Assembly: GCA_017530965.1 (NCBI GenBank)
Contig: JAFXLS010000016.1
Location: forward strand, 1 to 39,023
DNA length: 39,023 bases
DNA from: Fibrobacter sp.
GTDB lineage: Bacteria; Fibrobacterota; Fibrobacteria; Fibrobacterales; Fibrobacteraceae
Reading direction: 5' to 3'
This document shows, piece by piece, positions 17,045 to 25,211 of the stretch. The notes below the pieces were generated by a model. That model was given only the letters and a program-made list of their open reading frames with translations, was not told the origin of the DNA and searched no databases. The position numbers and the translations under genes were made by a program. Each line of letters begins with the position of its first letter. Positions within the stretch are counted from its first letter, which is position 1.

Positions 17045-17070
17045 TCTTTAAAATCCGTTAAGGTTCTAGA

Positions 17071-18465
17071 CTACTCTTCGTCGTCAGCGGCTTTTTTCCT
17101 TTTCTTCTTCTTCGGAGAAGAACCAGAGCCTTCGACCTTGATGTCGGCGGCCTTTTCACCACGCTTGGTGAAGCCGTACTGACGCGGATCGAAACCGGAC
17201 GGGAACTGGGTCTTGTTATCGTAGATCACCTTCTTGGCGGTGAACTTTTCAATCTTGGCGCCTTCGAGGTTTGCACCGGAGAAGTCCACGTCTTCCATCT
17301 TGGTGTCGGCGTCAATCTTGATACCCTGCATGTTGGCATTGGTGAAGTTCACCTTTTCGAGCTTGGCTCCGGCGAAGCTTACGCCGGCGAGCTGGGCGAG
17401 AATGAAGTCGGTACGTTCGATGGTGGAGTTGGCGAAGTTGGCCTTGGTGAGGTCAGCCTTGTCGAAAATATCCTTACGAACATAAGCACCGTCAAACACG
17501 GCCTTCAGGAGTTCTGCGTTCTGGAAGGAGTTCTTGCTCACTTCGGTATCGTAGAAGGAGGCCTTGGAAAGCTTGGTCTTCTGGAAGGAGTTCTTTGCGA
17601 CGGAGCCCTTGTCGAAGATAACGCCCGTCAGGTCCTGGCCGTCGAAGTTCATGTTCTTCACGGTGGACTGGGCGAACTTGGCCTTCTGGAGCTGAGTCTT
17701 GGAAAGGTCAACGTCGTTGAAGGTGGTCAGAGAAAGGTCTGCATCCTGCAGGTTCACGTTCTTGAATTCAACGCCGCTGAAGTTAGCCTGGGAAAGGCCT
17801 GCCTTGGCGAAGTTCACGTCGACCAGTTCGACGCCCTTGAAGTTGGCGGCAATCAGGTTACAGGCGGTAAAGTCGGTCTTCACGATGATGGCCTTGCGGA
17901 GGTCGCTGTTAGCCATCAAGGAACGGGAGAAGTTGGCGCGGGTGAGGTTTGCCTTGCTGAAGTCGGCTGCTGTAAGGTCCACGTCCATCACGGACGCCTG
18001 GGTGAGGTCGGACTTGCTGAAGTCGGCGTTGTCGGACACCTTCATGGCGTCAAGGCGTGCATTTTTCAAGTTGGTCTTCGGGAACTTGCTGTCCAGAAGG
18101 GTTGCACGGTAGAGGTTGGCTTCTTCCATGTTGGCGCCTTCGAACGAAGAACTGCGGATGTCGGCACCACTAATGGTAGCCTTGGTAAGGTCGGCTCCTT
18201 CAAAGTTTGCACCGTTAATCACGGCGTTCTGGAAAGACACTTCGTTGAGCTTTGCGCCCTGGAAGTTCGGGCCTTCACCGGTGGCACGGCGGAAGTCGGT
18301 GGTGTGAGCGACTGCTTTTGCGTTTTTGAAGTTAAAGCCGTCAATACGCTTGTTACTGAAAGAAACGTTCAGGTCCTTGCCAGCCCAGTTGTCTTGGGCG
18401 TAAACGTTGAGGGCTAGTGCACTCAACAGGCACAGGCCGAACTTAGATACACTCTTCATATTCAT
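17071..18465 (-). CDS. Exported pentapeptide-repeat protein
   Basis: A 464-residue protein with a clear signal peptide, cut after VYA at residue 23. From about residue 50 to 420 nearly every fifth residue follows the A(D/N)LXX pattern (for example GANFEGADLTKATISGADI and SKANLTRANFSRS). This predicts a right-handed quadrilateral beta-helix of roughly 70 repeats. The tail (about 437-464) is basic then acidic (KKKKRKK, ADDEE). Most characterised pentapeptide proteins are cytosolic DNA mimics or scaffolds, so export to the periplasm is unusual. The first ATG (MNMKS) is preferred because AAGGGAA lies 8 bases before it. It has its own terminator and a promoter region sharing a 20-bp sequence with that of rho. 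Function unknown. Confidence 0.88.
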   Translation of the reverse strand: MNMKSVSKFGLCLLSALALNVYAQDNWAGKDLNVSFSNKRIDGFNFKNAKAVAHTTDFRRATGEGPNFQGAKLNEVSFQNAVINGANFEGADLTKATISGADIRSSSFEGANMEEANLYRATLLDSKFPKTNLKNARLDAMKVSDNADFSKSDLTQASVMDVDLTAADFSKANLTRANFSRSLMANSDLRKAIIVKTDFTACNLIAANFKGVELVDVNFAKAGLSQANFSGVEFKNVNLQDADLSLTTFNDVDLSKTQLQKAKFAQSTVKNMNFDGQDLTGVIFDKGSVAKNSFQKTKLSKASFYDTEVSKNSFQNAELLKAVFDGAYVRKDIFDKADLTKANFANSTIERTDFILAQLAGVSFAGAKLEKVNFTNANMQGIKIDADTKMEDVDFSGANLEGAKIEKFTAKKVIYDNKTQFPSGFDPRQYGFTKRGEKAADIKVEGSGSSPKKKKRKKAADDEE

Positions 18466-18506
18466 ATAAATTCCCTTTTAAGGATAAACCAAATAACGGA
18501 TAGCTC

Positions 18507-18526
18507 TAAAATAACTAAAAAAAATG
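18507..18526 (-). repeat. 20-bp AT-rich sequence shared with the rho upstream region, copy 1
   Basis: TAAAATAACTAAAAAAAATG on the plus strand. On the minus strand it reads as a T-tract followed by TTATTTTA, a plausible promoter for the pentapeptide gene 41 bases downstream. An exact copy is at 29462-29481. Confidence 0.6.
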
Positions 18527-18584
18527 GCAAATAACAATAAAAAAGAAAAAAACTTCATAAATAAATGCTAATTTGTTCCTCGAA

Positions 18585-19778
18585 ATGGCAAATTTTACCT
18601 CAAATCGGTACGATGTGGTGGTTTGCGGGGCCGGTCCTGCTGGTCTCATGGCTGCCTGTACCCTTGGCCGCTTGACCTCCGGTACTAGACGAATTTTGCT
18701 TTTGGACAAAAAGGAGCCTTGGAAGGAACCTATTTTTTGCGCCGAAGCTGTGTCTAGGGACCGATTGAATTCGCTTTGGCCGGTGGATGATTCTTTTGTG
18801 CGTGGCACTCTTTCGGGAATCTATTTTACCTCGCCCAAGCGTTACCGTGCGGAATTCTACAGCAAGGACTGCGGTCTTGTGCTGGACCGTGCTCGTTTCC
18901 ATCATGCCCTTTCGGATGGCTGTGTGGCTGCCGGTGTGGAATGTCGCTACGACGCGATTATCAAAAAGCTTGAAAAAACCGACGAAGGCTGGAATGTTTC
19001 TGTATCGGTCGGCGGTGAAATCGAGACCTTGTCTGCCACGGCTGTTGTGGATGCCTCGGGACCCAGTTGCAAGCTGACGCGCGGAATCGAATGTCTCGAA
19101 GGTATTGAATCGGGTGACACGGATTTGGAACCCGCCATCTTTGCGGTGGCCGATGGAATCGAACATAGCAGGGAACATATTGAATTGTTCTTCGGCTCTG
19201 AATTCGAATCGGGTTACGGCTGGATTTTCCCCCGTGACGGTAAAGAAGTGAATATCGGTTTCGTGCTGGGAAAAGAGGTGGACCACAAGGTTCCCCTGCG
19301 CAAAAAACTTTTGGACTTTATTGCTCGTGACTATCCGCAGGCGAAGGTGAAGGCCGTATATGGCGGCATGATTGCTTGCGGCCAGTCCACAAAGCCTATG
19401 GCCAAGTGCGGGCTCTTTAAGGCAGGCGATGCGGCCAGTTGCGTGAACCCCATTAGTCGTTCGGGCATTGTGGAATCGCTTTTGTGCGGTAAAATTGTCG
19501 CCGAATCGGTCATGGAATGGCTGGGTGATTCCGGCGAAAACCGGAGCTCCATCGAAGCGAAGGTGTTGAACCGCTGGATGGCCGCTTTGGGCAAAAAGCA
19601 CTTGCAGGTTGCCCGAGCCAAGGTGGGCTTTAATAAAATCAGCGACAAGCAGTTTGACAGTGCAGCATGCAGGCTTTCTAAGCTCCCGCGCGAAAAGCAG
19701 ACCTTGTTCCGTATATTCTTCAATGTTTTGTGGGCGGCACCTTCCCTGATTTGGAAGATGCGCTCTTTCTTGCGGTAG
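18585..19778 (+). CDS. FAD-dependent oxidoreductase, geranylgeranyl-reductase family
   Basis: A 397-residue flavoprotein. The N-terminal Rossmann motif GAGPAG is at residues 15-20, followed by the acidic ribose-binding end (LLLDKKE). The C-terminal FAD motif GDAASCVNPISRSGI is near residue 280. The order of motifs and the Cys early in the substrate region (EPIFCAEAVSR) match the geranylgeranyl reductase (ChlP/DigGGR) and electron-transfer flavoprotein-quinone oxidoreductase-like family, which saturates isoprenoid chains or oxidises related substrates. The true substrate here is unknown; a quinone or lipid isoprenoid is a fair guess. An upstream TTG at 18573 is in frame, but the ATG at 18585 starts just before the Rossmann fold. 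It heads a cluster with a SufE-like gene 5 bases behind. Confidence 0.82.
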   Translation: MANFTSNRYDVVVCGAGPAGLMAACTLGRLTSGTRRILLLDKKEPWKEPIFCAEAVSRDRLNSLWPVDDSFVRGTLSGIYFTSPKRYRAEFYSKDCGLVLDRARFHHALSDGCVAAGVECRYDAIIKKLEKTDEGWNVSVSVGGEIETLSATAVVDASGPSCKLTRGIECLEGIESGDTDLEPAIFAVADGIEHSREHIELFFGSEFESGYGWIFPRDGKEVNIGFVLGKEVDHKVPLRKKLLDFIARDYPQAKVKAVYGGMIACGQSTKPMAKCGLFKAGDAASCVNPISRSGIVESLLCGKIVAESVMEWLGDSGENRSSIEAKVLNRWMAALGKKHLQVARAKVGFNKISDKQFDSAACRLSKLPREKQTLFRIFFNVLWAAPSLIWKMRSFLR

Positions 19779-19782
19779 GTTT

Positions 19783-20241
19783 ATGAGCGCTTCGATCAGT
19801 GAACAAATGAATGCGCGTTTAAGCGAAGTTCGCGAAAAGTTTGCAAGCTTTAGCGATCCCGATGACAAGTGGAAATTCCTCTTGGACTTGGCTCGCGCCC
19901 ACAAGGGTATGGACGCTGCCTTGAAGGCCGAAAAGTTCATTATCCAGGGGTGCGCCTCTACCATGTACTTGGTTCCGAATTTTGACGGTGCAAAAATCCA
20001 TTTTGAAATGGATGTGGAAGGCGGTACCACGAACCCCCTCATTAGTCGTGGTCTCGGTGCCCTGGCGCTTAAGGTGTACAACGACATGGCTCCGGCGGAT
20101 ATTCTCGCTGTGGATCCGAAGTTTTTCCAGGATATCGGCTTGAACGTTGGACTTTCTCCTACCCGTTCCAACGGTTTTGCGAGCCTGGTCAAACAGATTT
20201 ATTTATACGCAAGGGTCTTTGCGGCCCTCACCAAGAAATAG
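19783..20241 (+). CDS. sufE: SufE-family iron-sulfur/sulfur-acceptor protein
   Basis: A 152-residue protein that, in characterised members, accepts sulfane sulfur from the cysteine desulfurase SufS and passes it to the SufBCD scaffold. Conserved features are the acceptor Cys57 in IQGCAST, the preceding DKWKFLLDLA region, SRGLGALALK, and the C-terminal LSPTRSNGF. The length is usual. No sufS or sufBCD gene lies in the window; instead it sits 5 bases behind the flavoprotein gene and 20 before a membrane protein gene. It may serve a dedicated desulfurase or cluster in this operon, or a distant SUF system. The start is chosen by homology and spacing; the Shine-Dalgarno (TAGG) is weak. Confidence 0.85.
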   Translation: MSASISEQMNARLSEVREKFASFSDPDDKWKFLLDLARAHKGMDAALKAEKFIIQGCASTMYLVPNFDGAKIHFEMDVEGGTTNPLISRGLGALALKVYNDMAPADILAVDPKFFQDIGLNVGLSPTRSNGFASLVKQIYLYARVFAALTKK

Positions 20242-20261
20242 ATATTAAAAGAAGGTAGACT

Positions 20262-20858
20262 ATGTTTAGCTTTTTGAATGGCAAAAGCCCCTTTGACGAA
20301 GCAGAAGAACGCCTGGAAGCAGGCGATACCGTAAACGGCAAGCCGAGACTCCCGTCGGGCCCGATTATGGGTTGGCAAGATGGCGTGTTCCTCTTGGTCA
20401 TTATCGGCTTGATTGTGGGCGGCTATCAGTATTATCAGTATGTCAAGCGCAACTGCGCCGAGACATTCGCCAAGTGCGATGCCCTGTATGTGGCCGCCAC
20501 TGAAGATGCTTCCAAGTTCGCCGAAGTGGAAACCTGCTACGAAGCCACTTGGGATCTCGCCTTTGTGAGCGATACGCTGGAAGTGCTTCGTCAGAATCGT
20601 CTGGGCCAAATCGAGGACCTGCGCAACTCCCAGAAGGACTTGCTTGCTAGCGCCAATGATGCTTTGGACAAGGGCGACACCGCAGCAGCCGCAAAGATCG
20701 TGACGGAATACAAGGGTGCCATGCTCCTTTACACCGGCGACAAGAGCGAATGGGATGAAATCGTGAAGATTGCCGAAATCCAGGCTGCGAAGGCCGCCGC
20801 AACAGCCGCCGCTGTTGCTGAACCGGCTGCTGATTCCGCCGCTTCTGCTAAGAAGTAA
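20262..20858 (+). CDS. Hypothetical single-pass membrane protein with Ala-rich tail
   Basis: A 198-residue protein of unknown function. A soluble N-terminus of about 40 residues is followed by one transmembrane helix (about 41-58, GVFLLVIIGLIVGG). A predicted periplasmic helical region follows, with two Cys pairs likely to be oxidised (RNCAETFAKC and EVETCYEAT). The end is Ala-rich and ends in Lys-Lys. The helices (QIEDLRNSQKDLLASANDALDKGD and AAAKIVTEYKGAM) look like a TPR-like or coiled-coil pair. A GAAGG Shine-Dalgarno site precedes the ATG. It is the last gene of the flavoprotein-SufE cluster and is closed by a strong terminator. I cannot assign a family. Confidence 0.7.
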   Translation: MFSFLNGKSPFDEAEERLEAGDTVNGKPRLPSGPIMGWQDGVFLLVIIGLIVGGYQYYQYVKRNCAETFAKCDALYVAATEDASKFAEVETCYEATWDLAFVSDTLEVLRQNRLGQIEDLRNSQKDLLASANDALDKGDTAAAAKIVTEYKGAMLLYTGDKSEWDEIVKIAEIQAAKAAATAAAVAEPAADSAASAKK

Positions 20859-20880
20859 TCGGATTCCGTTATGAAAAATT

Positions 20881-20908
20881 AAGTCCGCCTTTTGAGGCGG
20901 ACTTTTTT
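20881..20908 (+). terminator. Rho-independent terminator
   Basis: Perfect 9-bp stem (AAGTCCGCC and GGCGGACTT), 6-base loop, then a T-run ending at 20908. It closes the transcript that ends at 20858. Confidence 0.92.
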
Positions 20909-20932
20909 GTTGAAAGAAAATGCTTGATTATA

Positions 20933-21340
20933 TTATAGAGAACTTACTGTAATTTCCCTCTCGGTTTCCGAGAGGATTTTTATTTCAATCTTGTGCGTGA
21001 GGCCGGGGTCGTTGTCTTCCAGGCGTTCGGGCCATTCGATGAGGCTGATTCCCTTTTCCAGGTAATCGGGGTCGAGGCCGACTTCGTAGAGGTCGGCGCC
21101 GCCTTCCAGGCGGTAAAGGTCGAAGTGGAAAATGGGCGGGTCGTTAGGGTATTCGTGCAGAATGGTGTAGGTGGGGGAGCAGACGGAGCCCGTGAAACCG
21201 AGACCTTTGCAGACCCCGCGACTGATGACCGTCTTGCCGGCTCCAAGGTTGCCATAAAGAGCCACCTTGTCGCCAGGCTTCAGGCTGCGGCCGAATTCAA
21301 CCGCCCAATTGTATGTTTCTTCTTCCGACTTAAAAATCAT
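20933..21340 (-). CDS. tsaE: tRNA threonylcarbamoyladenosine biosynthesis ATPase TsaE
   Basis: A 135-residue P-loop ATPase that, with TsaB, TsaC and TsaD, makes the t6A37 modification of ANN-decoding tRNAs. Walker A (GNLGAGKT) is at residues 30-37, and the family motifs SPTYTILHEY, HFDLYRL and LIEWPE follow in order. The length is typical. It lies 49 bases behind nspC on the same strand and is probably cotranscribed with it; TsaB and TsaD are not in the window. The spacer to nspC holds a small GCGCC-GTA-GGCGC palindrome (21379-21391). Confidence 0.93.
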   Translation of the reverse strand: MIFKSEEETYNWAVEFGRSLKPGDKVALYGNLGAGKTVISRGVCKGLGFTGSVCSPTYTILHEYPNDPPIFHFDLYRLEGGADLYEVGLDPDYLEKGISLIEWPERLEDNDPGLTHKIEIKILSETEREITVSSL

Positions 21341-21389
21341 AATACAATTAACAATTCCACATTACACATTGGTCACTGCGCCGTAGGCG

Positions 21390-22529
21390 CTAAAGCTTCT
21401 CCTTGAACTGCTCGTAGGTGAACTTGTGGAGCAAATGGAATTTACCCTGCTCGTCGAACTTGCCAATACTCGGGTGACGCACTCCGTTGAAGAACGTGGT
21501 CTTCACCATGGTGTAATGGATCATGTCTTCGAAGATAATCTTGTCGCCCACCTTGAGCGGCTCGTCAAAGGAGAAGTCGCCCAATTGGTCGCCTGCCAGG
21601 CAAGAATTACCTGTTAGTTTATATGTAAATTTCTTTTCACCCGGCATGCCGGCGCCTGTCACGGTGGGACGGTACGGCATTTCGAGGCAGTCCGGCATGT
21701 GGGCACTGATCGATACGTTCAGTACGACAATGTCCATTTCGTTATGGACGATGTCTCCGACGGAGGCTACCAGTTCGCCCGTCTGCCACCCGACGGCCTC
21801 GCCCGGTTCCATGATGACGGAGATGTGCGGATAGCGGCTGTGGAAGTCGTTCAGGATTCTTACTAGGTCTTCGCGGTGGTAATCCTTGCGGGTAATATGG
21901 TGTCCGCCACCGAAATTCACCCACTTCATTTGCGGCAGATACTTGCCGAAATGCTGCTCGAAGGCCTTCAGTACGCCTTCCAGGGCGTCGGCATCCTGTT
22001 CGCAGAGGGCGTGGAAGTGCAAACCTTCGATGCCGTCCAAGAGTTCCGGTTTGAACTCCGCTTCGGTGACTCCGAGCCTCGAAAACTTTCCGCAGGGGTT
22101 ATATAAATCAGTCTCGACTGTTGAAAATTGGGGGTTTACGCGGATTCCGGCGCTCACACCTGCGGCGAGGGTCTTGTCTTTGAAACGCTGCCACTGGCTA
22201 AAACTGTTGAAGGTGATGTGGCCCGCACAGGCGAGAATCTGGTCAATCTCGTCATCGTCGTAGACGGGAGCGAACACGTGGACTTCCTTGCCCATTTCTT
22301 CTTTGGCAAGGCGGGCTTCGTTCAGACTGGAGGCGGTAGCCCCGGCAAGGTACTGCCGGATGAGCGGAAAACTGCGCCAAAAACTGTAACCTTTCAAGGC
22401 GCAAATTATTTTTACATTCCCGCGCTTCTGGATATCGTCCAAAATTTCCATGTTATGGCGAAGTCTGGCTTCGTCAAGTACAAAACAGGGGGAGGGAACT
22501 TGGGAATAATCGAGGGTTTTTCTGAACAT
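21390..22529 (-). CDS. nspC: Carboxynorspermidine/carboxyspermidine decarboxylase
   Basis: A 379-residue PLP enzyme of the alanine-racemase fold that decarboxylates carboxy(nor)spermidine in the aspartate-semialdehyde route to spermidine or norspermidine. The PLP lysine is K46 (CALKGYSFW). The glycine-rich phosphate-binding stretch VNFGGGHHITR, EPGEAVGWQTG and the C-terminal GVRHPSIG motif are family hallmarks. The partner carboxyspermidine dehydrogenase is not in the window. On the minus strand TATCTTTG lies upstream, TATCTT ending 6 bases before the ATG, so the mRNA is probably leaderless. It diverges from the gene at 22600. Confidence 0.93.
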   Translation of the reverse strand: MFRKTLDYSQVPSPCFVLDEARLRHNMEILDDIQKRGNVKIICALKGYSFWRSFPLIRQYLAGATASSLNEARLAKEEMGKEVHVFAPVYDDDEIDQILACAGHITFNSFSQWQRFKDKTLAAGVSAGIRVNPQFSTVETDLYNPCGKFSRLGVTEAEFKPELLDGIEGLHFHALCEQDADALEGVLKAFEQHFGKYLPQMKWVNFGGGHHITRKDYHREDLVRILNDFHSRYPHISVIMEPGEAVGWQTGELVASVGDIVHNEMDIVVLNVSISAHMPDCLEMPYRPTVTGAGMPGEKKFTYKLTGNSCLAGDQLGDFSFDEPLKVGDKIIFEDMIHYTMVKTTFFNGVRHPSIGKFDEQGKFHLLHKFTYEQFKEKL

Positions 22530-22535
22530 AGCCCA

Positions 22536-22541
22536 AAGATA
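22536..22541 (-). promoter_or_regulatory. TATCTT promoter element of nspC (leaderless)
   Basis: Minus-strand TATCTTTG fits TAnnTTTG. TATCTT ends 6 bases before the nspC ATG, with only TGGGCT between. Confidence 0.55.
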
Positions 22542-22586
22542 GCCTTTTTTTTATGCATTTTACTACTCTTTTCCATACGCTTTAAC

Positions 22587-22592
22587 TACATT
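22587..22592 (+). promoter_or_regulatory. TACATT promoter element of the secreted-protein gene
   Basis: TACATTTAACTTG directly precedes the ATG at 22600 (gap of 7 after TACATT). It closely resembles TATATTTAACCTT before the ABC gene at 776. Confidence 0.5.
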
Positions 22593-22599
22593 TAACTTG

Positions 22600-23484
22600 A
22601 TGAGAGATTTCATGTACAAGCATATTCTTATTTCGTTGTTTTCTTTGGCTTTCGCTGGAATGGCTTTTGCTCAGCAAAAAGCTGCTCCCGCTGCCCAACC
22701 TTCGGCTACGGCCGCTACTGTTCAATCTTCTACTTCCCAGCCTCCTAAGGCCGCACCGGCACAACCGGCCCAAGCGGTCCAGCCGGCGAACTTGGCTAAG
22801 GTCGAGTCTCAGGTGGTAGCAACCCCCCGTGGTGCGACGGCTACGCTGGATGAAATGATTCAGGCGAAACTCGACTCCATGAACCATGCGGCACCGACGG
22901 TCGGTCCTCGCAATGCGGACAGCCTTGCCAAGGTTCAGGCCGACAGCGTCCGTAAGCTGGTCCAGACTGGTAAGTATGTGCAGCGTGCTCGCTACGACAA
23001 GAGCAACTTCGACCACTGGAGAATTGATACTGTGCTCCAGAAGAAGATGAAGGATCAGGTCGTTGGCGTCTGGCGTACTCCGATTATCGCTCATGGTCAT
23101 GCCTTCCGCGATGCAGAACTTCGCTTCGGTGCAAACGATACCTTGATCGGTATCACTCGTACTTATTCCGACTCGGGCCGCTATCAGAAGACTGGCGAAT
23201 ACACCTTCAAGGCTCGCTACCGCTTTGATAGCGAACGTACTCTCGCAAGCCGCGAAGTCTTTAAGGAACGTCAGGTAGTTCGTTGGGACTATATCACTCT
23301 CGATATCATGAATGACACGCTGCAGTACAATCTGAACAAGCTGGAATTCCGCGACCTGAACGATAACTGGCTTAACGCTTTGCAGGGCTTCGACAATATT
23401 CCGCCTGAAATCTATATCCGCGATGCAGCCCAGACTGCTGAACTGAAGCAGACTGCGCAGGATAAGAACAAAAAGAAAAAGTAA
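22600..23484 (+). CDS. Secreted protein of unknown function, upstream of an iron-type ABC transporter
   Basis: A 294-residue protein with a signal peptide ending FAGMAFA before Gln25. Residues about 25-80 are a low-complexity Ala/Pro/Gln/Ser linker. The rest holds a beta-rich domain beginning VVGVWRTP, with strands such as AELRFGANDTLIGITRTYSD, GEYTFKARYRFD and QVVRWDYITLDI, reminiscent of lipocalin-like folds that open with GxW. This is inference from pattern only. A Lys-rich end closes it. A leaderless start at 22600 is preferred; ATG 22612 is the alternative and also gives a signal peptide. The FecCD-type permease gene follows after 9 bases, so it may serve that transporter, although it does not look like a classic substrate-binding protein. 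Confidence 0.72.
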   Translation: MRDFMYKHILISLFSLAFAGMAFAQQKAAPAAQPSATAATVQSSTSQPPKAAPAQPAQAVQPANLAKVESQVVATPRGATATLDEMIQAKLDSMNHAAPTVGPRNADSLAKVQADSVRKLVQTGKYVQRARYDKSNFDHWRIDTVLQKKMKDQVVGVWRTPIIAHGHAFRDAELRFGANDTLIGITRTYSDSGRYQKTGEYTFKARYRFDSERTLASREVFKERQVVRWDYITLDIMNDTLQYNLNKLEFRDLNDNWLNALQGFDNIPPEIYIRDAAQTAELKQTAQDKNKKKK

Positions 23485-23493
23485 GGTTTTCTC

Positions 23494-24465
23494 GTGGCCG
23501 GGGAACGCCGCTTCGAATATCGAGTCCAGGCTGGATTCGCGCTGTTGGTTGCCCTGGCTTTCGTTCTTTCTTATTTGACATTGTTTTCTGGATCGGTCGG
23601 ACTGTCTTGGTCTGACCTTTCTTTGAATTCTGTGGAATCTCGCATCTTTTGGGATATTCGCGTGCCTCGACTGGCGGCGGCGGTGCTTTCTGGTATATCT
23701 CTTGCTGTGGCGGGGCTTTCGCTACAGACCTTGTTCAGGAATCCGCTGGCAGGCCCCTTTGTACTTGGCATTAGTAGCGGTGCAAGCCTTGGAGTTGCCC
23801 TTTCGTTGCTGGCTGGCTTTAGCTTCGGTTATTTTGGGGTGCTGTCGGCGGCGTCCGTGGGCGCCCTTGCGGTGACCCTAGTGGTGATGACGGTGGCTGC
23901 CCGCTTTGAAAATTCTACGGTGCTTTTGATTGTCGGACTCTTGGTCGGCTACTTCATTGATGCTCTTGTAAGCCTTTTGATTGTGGGTAGCGATGCGGAA
24001 TCCTTGCGGGTGTACGTGTCTTGGGGCATGGGTAGTTTTGGTAGGCTTACCTTCGATTGCATTTGGATTTATGCCTTGAGCGTGTTGTTGGGGCTTGCCT
24101 TGTTGGGGCTTTCTGTGCGTTATCTGAATGCCGCCAGAATGGGCGATGACTTTGCAAAGGGGCTGGGGGTGAACGTGCGTCGCGGTCGCATGATGGTGCT
24201 CTTGGGAGCTTCCCTTTTGGCGGCAGCCTCGACGGCTTTCTGCGGTCCCGTAGCCTTTGTGGGAATTGCCGTTCCTCATTTGGCTTTTATGTTGTTCAAA
24301 ACCAGCAACCATCGTGTGCTGATGCCCGCTTCGGCTTTGTGCGGGATTGTGCTTTGCCTTGCGGCTTGCCAGTTTTCCAAGATTCCGTTGAATGCGGTGC
24401 TTAGCCTGGTGGGCGTGCCCGTGGTGCTCTGGGTCATTGTCCGTGGAGGAGGAATTCGTAAATGA
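23494..24465 (+). CDS. FecCD/BtuC-type ABC transporter permease
   Basis: A 323-residue inner-membrane permease of the family that imports ferric siderophores, haem or cobalamin. It has many hydrophobic helices (about nine) and the conserved stretches IFWDIRVPRLAAAVLSGISLAVAG, NPLAGPFVLGISSGA, and near the end FCGPVAFVGIAVPHLA. The start is GTG with TAAGG 7 bases before it. It overlaps the ATPase gene by four bases (ATGA). A substrate-binding protein and a TonB-dependent receptor are not in the window. The exact metal chelate cannot be told; an iron complex or B12 is most likely by family. Confidence 0.92.
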   Translation: MAGERRFEYRVQAGFALLVALAFVLSYLTLFSGSVGLSWSDLSLNSVESRIFWDIRVPRLAAAVLSGISLAVAGLSLQTLFRNPLAGPFVLGISSGASLGVALSLLAGFSFGYFGVLSAASVGALAVTLVVMTVAARFENSTVLLIVGLLVGYFIDALVSLLIVGSDAESLRVYVSWGMGSFGRLTFDCIWIYALSVLLGLALLGLSVRYLNAARMGDDFAKGLGVNVRRGRMMVLLGASLLAAASTAFCGPVAFVGIAVPHLAFMLFKTSNHRVLMPASALCGIVLCLAACQFSKIPLNAVLSLVGVPVVLWVIVRGGGIRK

Positions 24466-25211
24466 CGAATCTTCTTCAATGCGAAGGTTTGGTGCTGGGT
24501 TACCAGGCTGCCAAGGCGAATGCCGCGGGGATAGTGGCTCCATTCAGTTTTGAACTGAAGGCCGGCGAGGTAGTTGCCTTGCTTGGGGAAAACGGTTGCG
24601 GAAAAAGCACGTTCTTAAAGACACTCTGTGCTCAACTCCAGCCAGTTGCAGGCGAAGTTACGCTGTGTGGCCAATCTTTGTGGGGCTCCGCAGATGCGAC
24701 TGCATGGACGGCTCGTGAACGGGCGAAGCTTGTAACGTTGGTGCGCATGAGCGGGCTCGTATGTGACCGCATGACGGTACGGGAATTTGTGAGCCTTGGC
24801 CGTACGCCATACGCAGGCCTGTTCGATGGCCGTAGCAAAGAAGATGAAAAGATTGTAGACGAAGCCGTCTCCCTTTTGGAATTGGAAAATTTCACGAATC
24901 GTTGGGTGAACGAGTTGAGCGATGGTGAACGGAGCCGCGTTTATTTGGCTCAAGCCGTGGCACAACAGGTGAAAGTGCTTTTGCTGGACGAACCCAATGC
25001 CTTCTTGGATATTCCTCGCAGCCGGAAGTTGTTTATGCTTTTGCAAAAGCTTGCGAAAGAACGCGGCATGGGAATTTTGGTCTCCACCCATTCTGTGGAA
25101 TATGCCGAAAAATATTGCGACCGGATTATGGTCATCGAGAAAGGCTGTGTACGCTGCGAGTCGGCAAATGAAGCCCGTGCGAAGGGCTTGCTGGATTGGA
25201 CTGAAGCTTGA
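24462..25211 (+). CDS. FecE/BtuD-type ABC transporter ATPase
   Basis: A 249-residue ATPase partner of the permease. Walker A (GENGCGKST) is at residues 42-50, the signature is LSDGE rather than LSGGE near 149-153, Walker B is VLLLDEPN near 170, and the H-loop is STHS. Start by ATGA overlap with the permease and a GGAGGA Shine-Dalgarno sequence. The stop codon (25209-25211) abuts the stop of the convergent regulator gene with no base between and no visible terminator. Confidence 0.92.
   Translation: MTNLLQCEGLVLGYQAAKANAAGIVAPFSFELKAGEVVALLGENGCGKSTFLKTLCAQLQPVAGEVTLCGQSLWGSADATAWTARERAKLVTLVRMSGLVCDRMTVREFVSLGRTPYAGLFDGRSKEDEKIVDEAVSLLELENFTNRWVNELSDGERSRVYLAQAVAQQVKVLLLDEPNAFLDIPRSRKLFMLLQKLAKERGMGILVSTHSVEYAEKYCDRIMVIEKGCVRCESANEARAKGLLDWTEA

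Noticed and set aside
21379..21391. GCGCC-GTA-GGCGC between nspC and tsaE as a terminator
   Set aside because: The stem has only five pairs and no T-run on either side; tsaE is probably cotranscribed with nspC.
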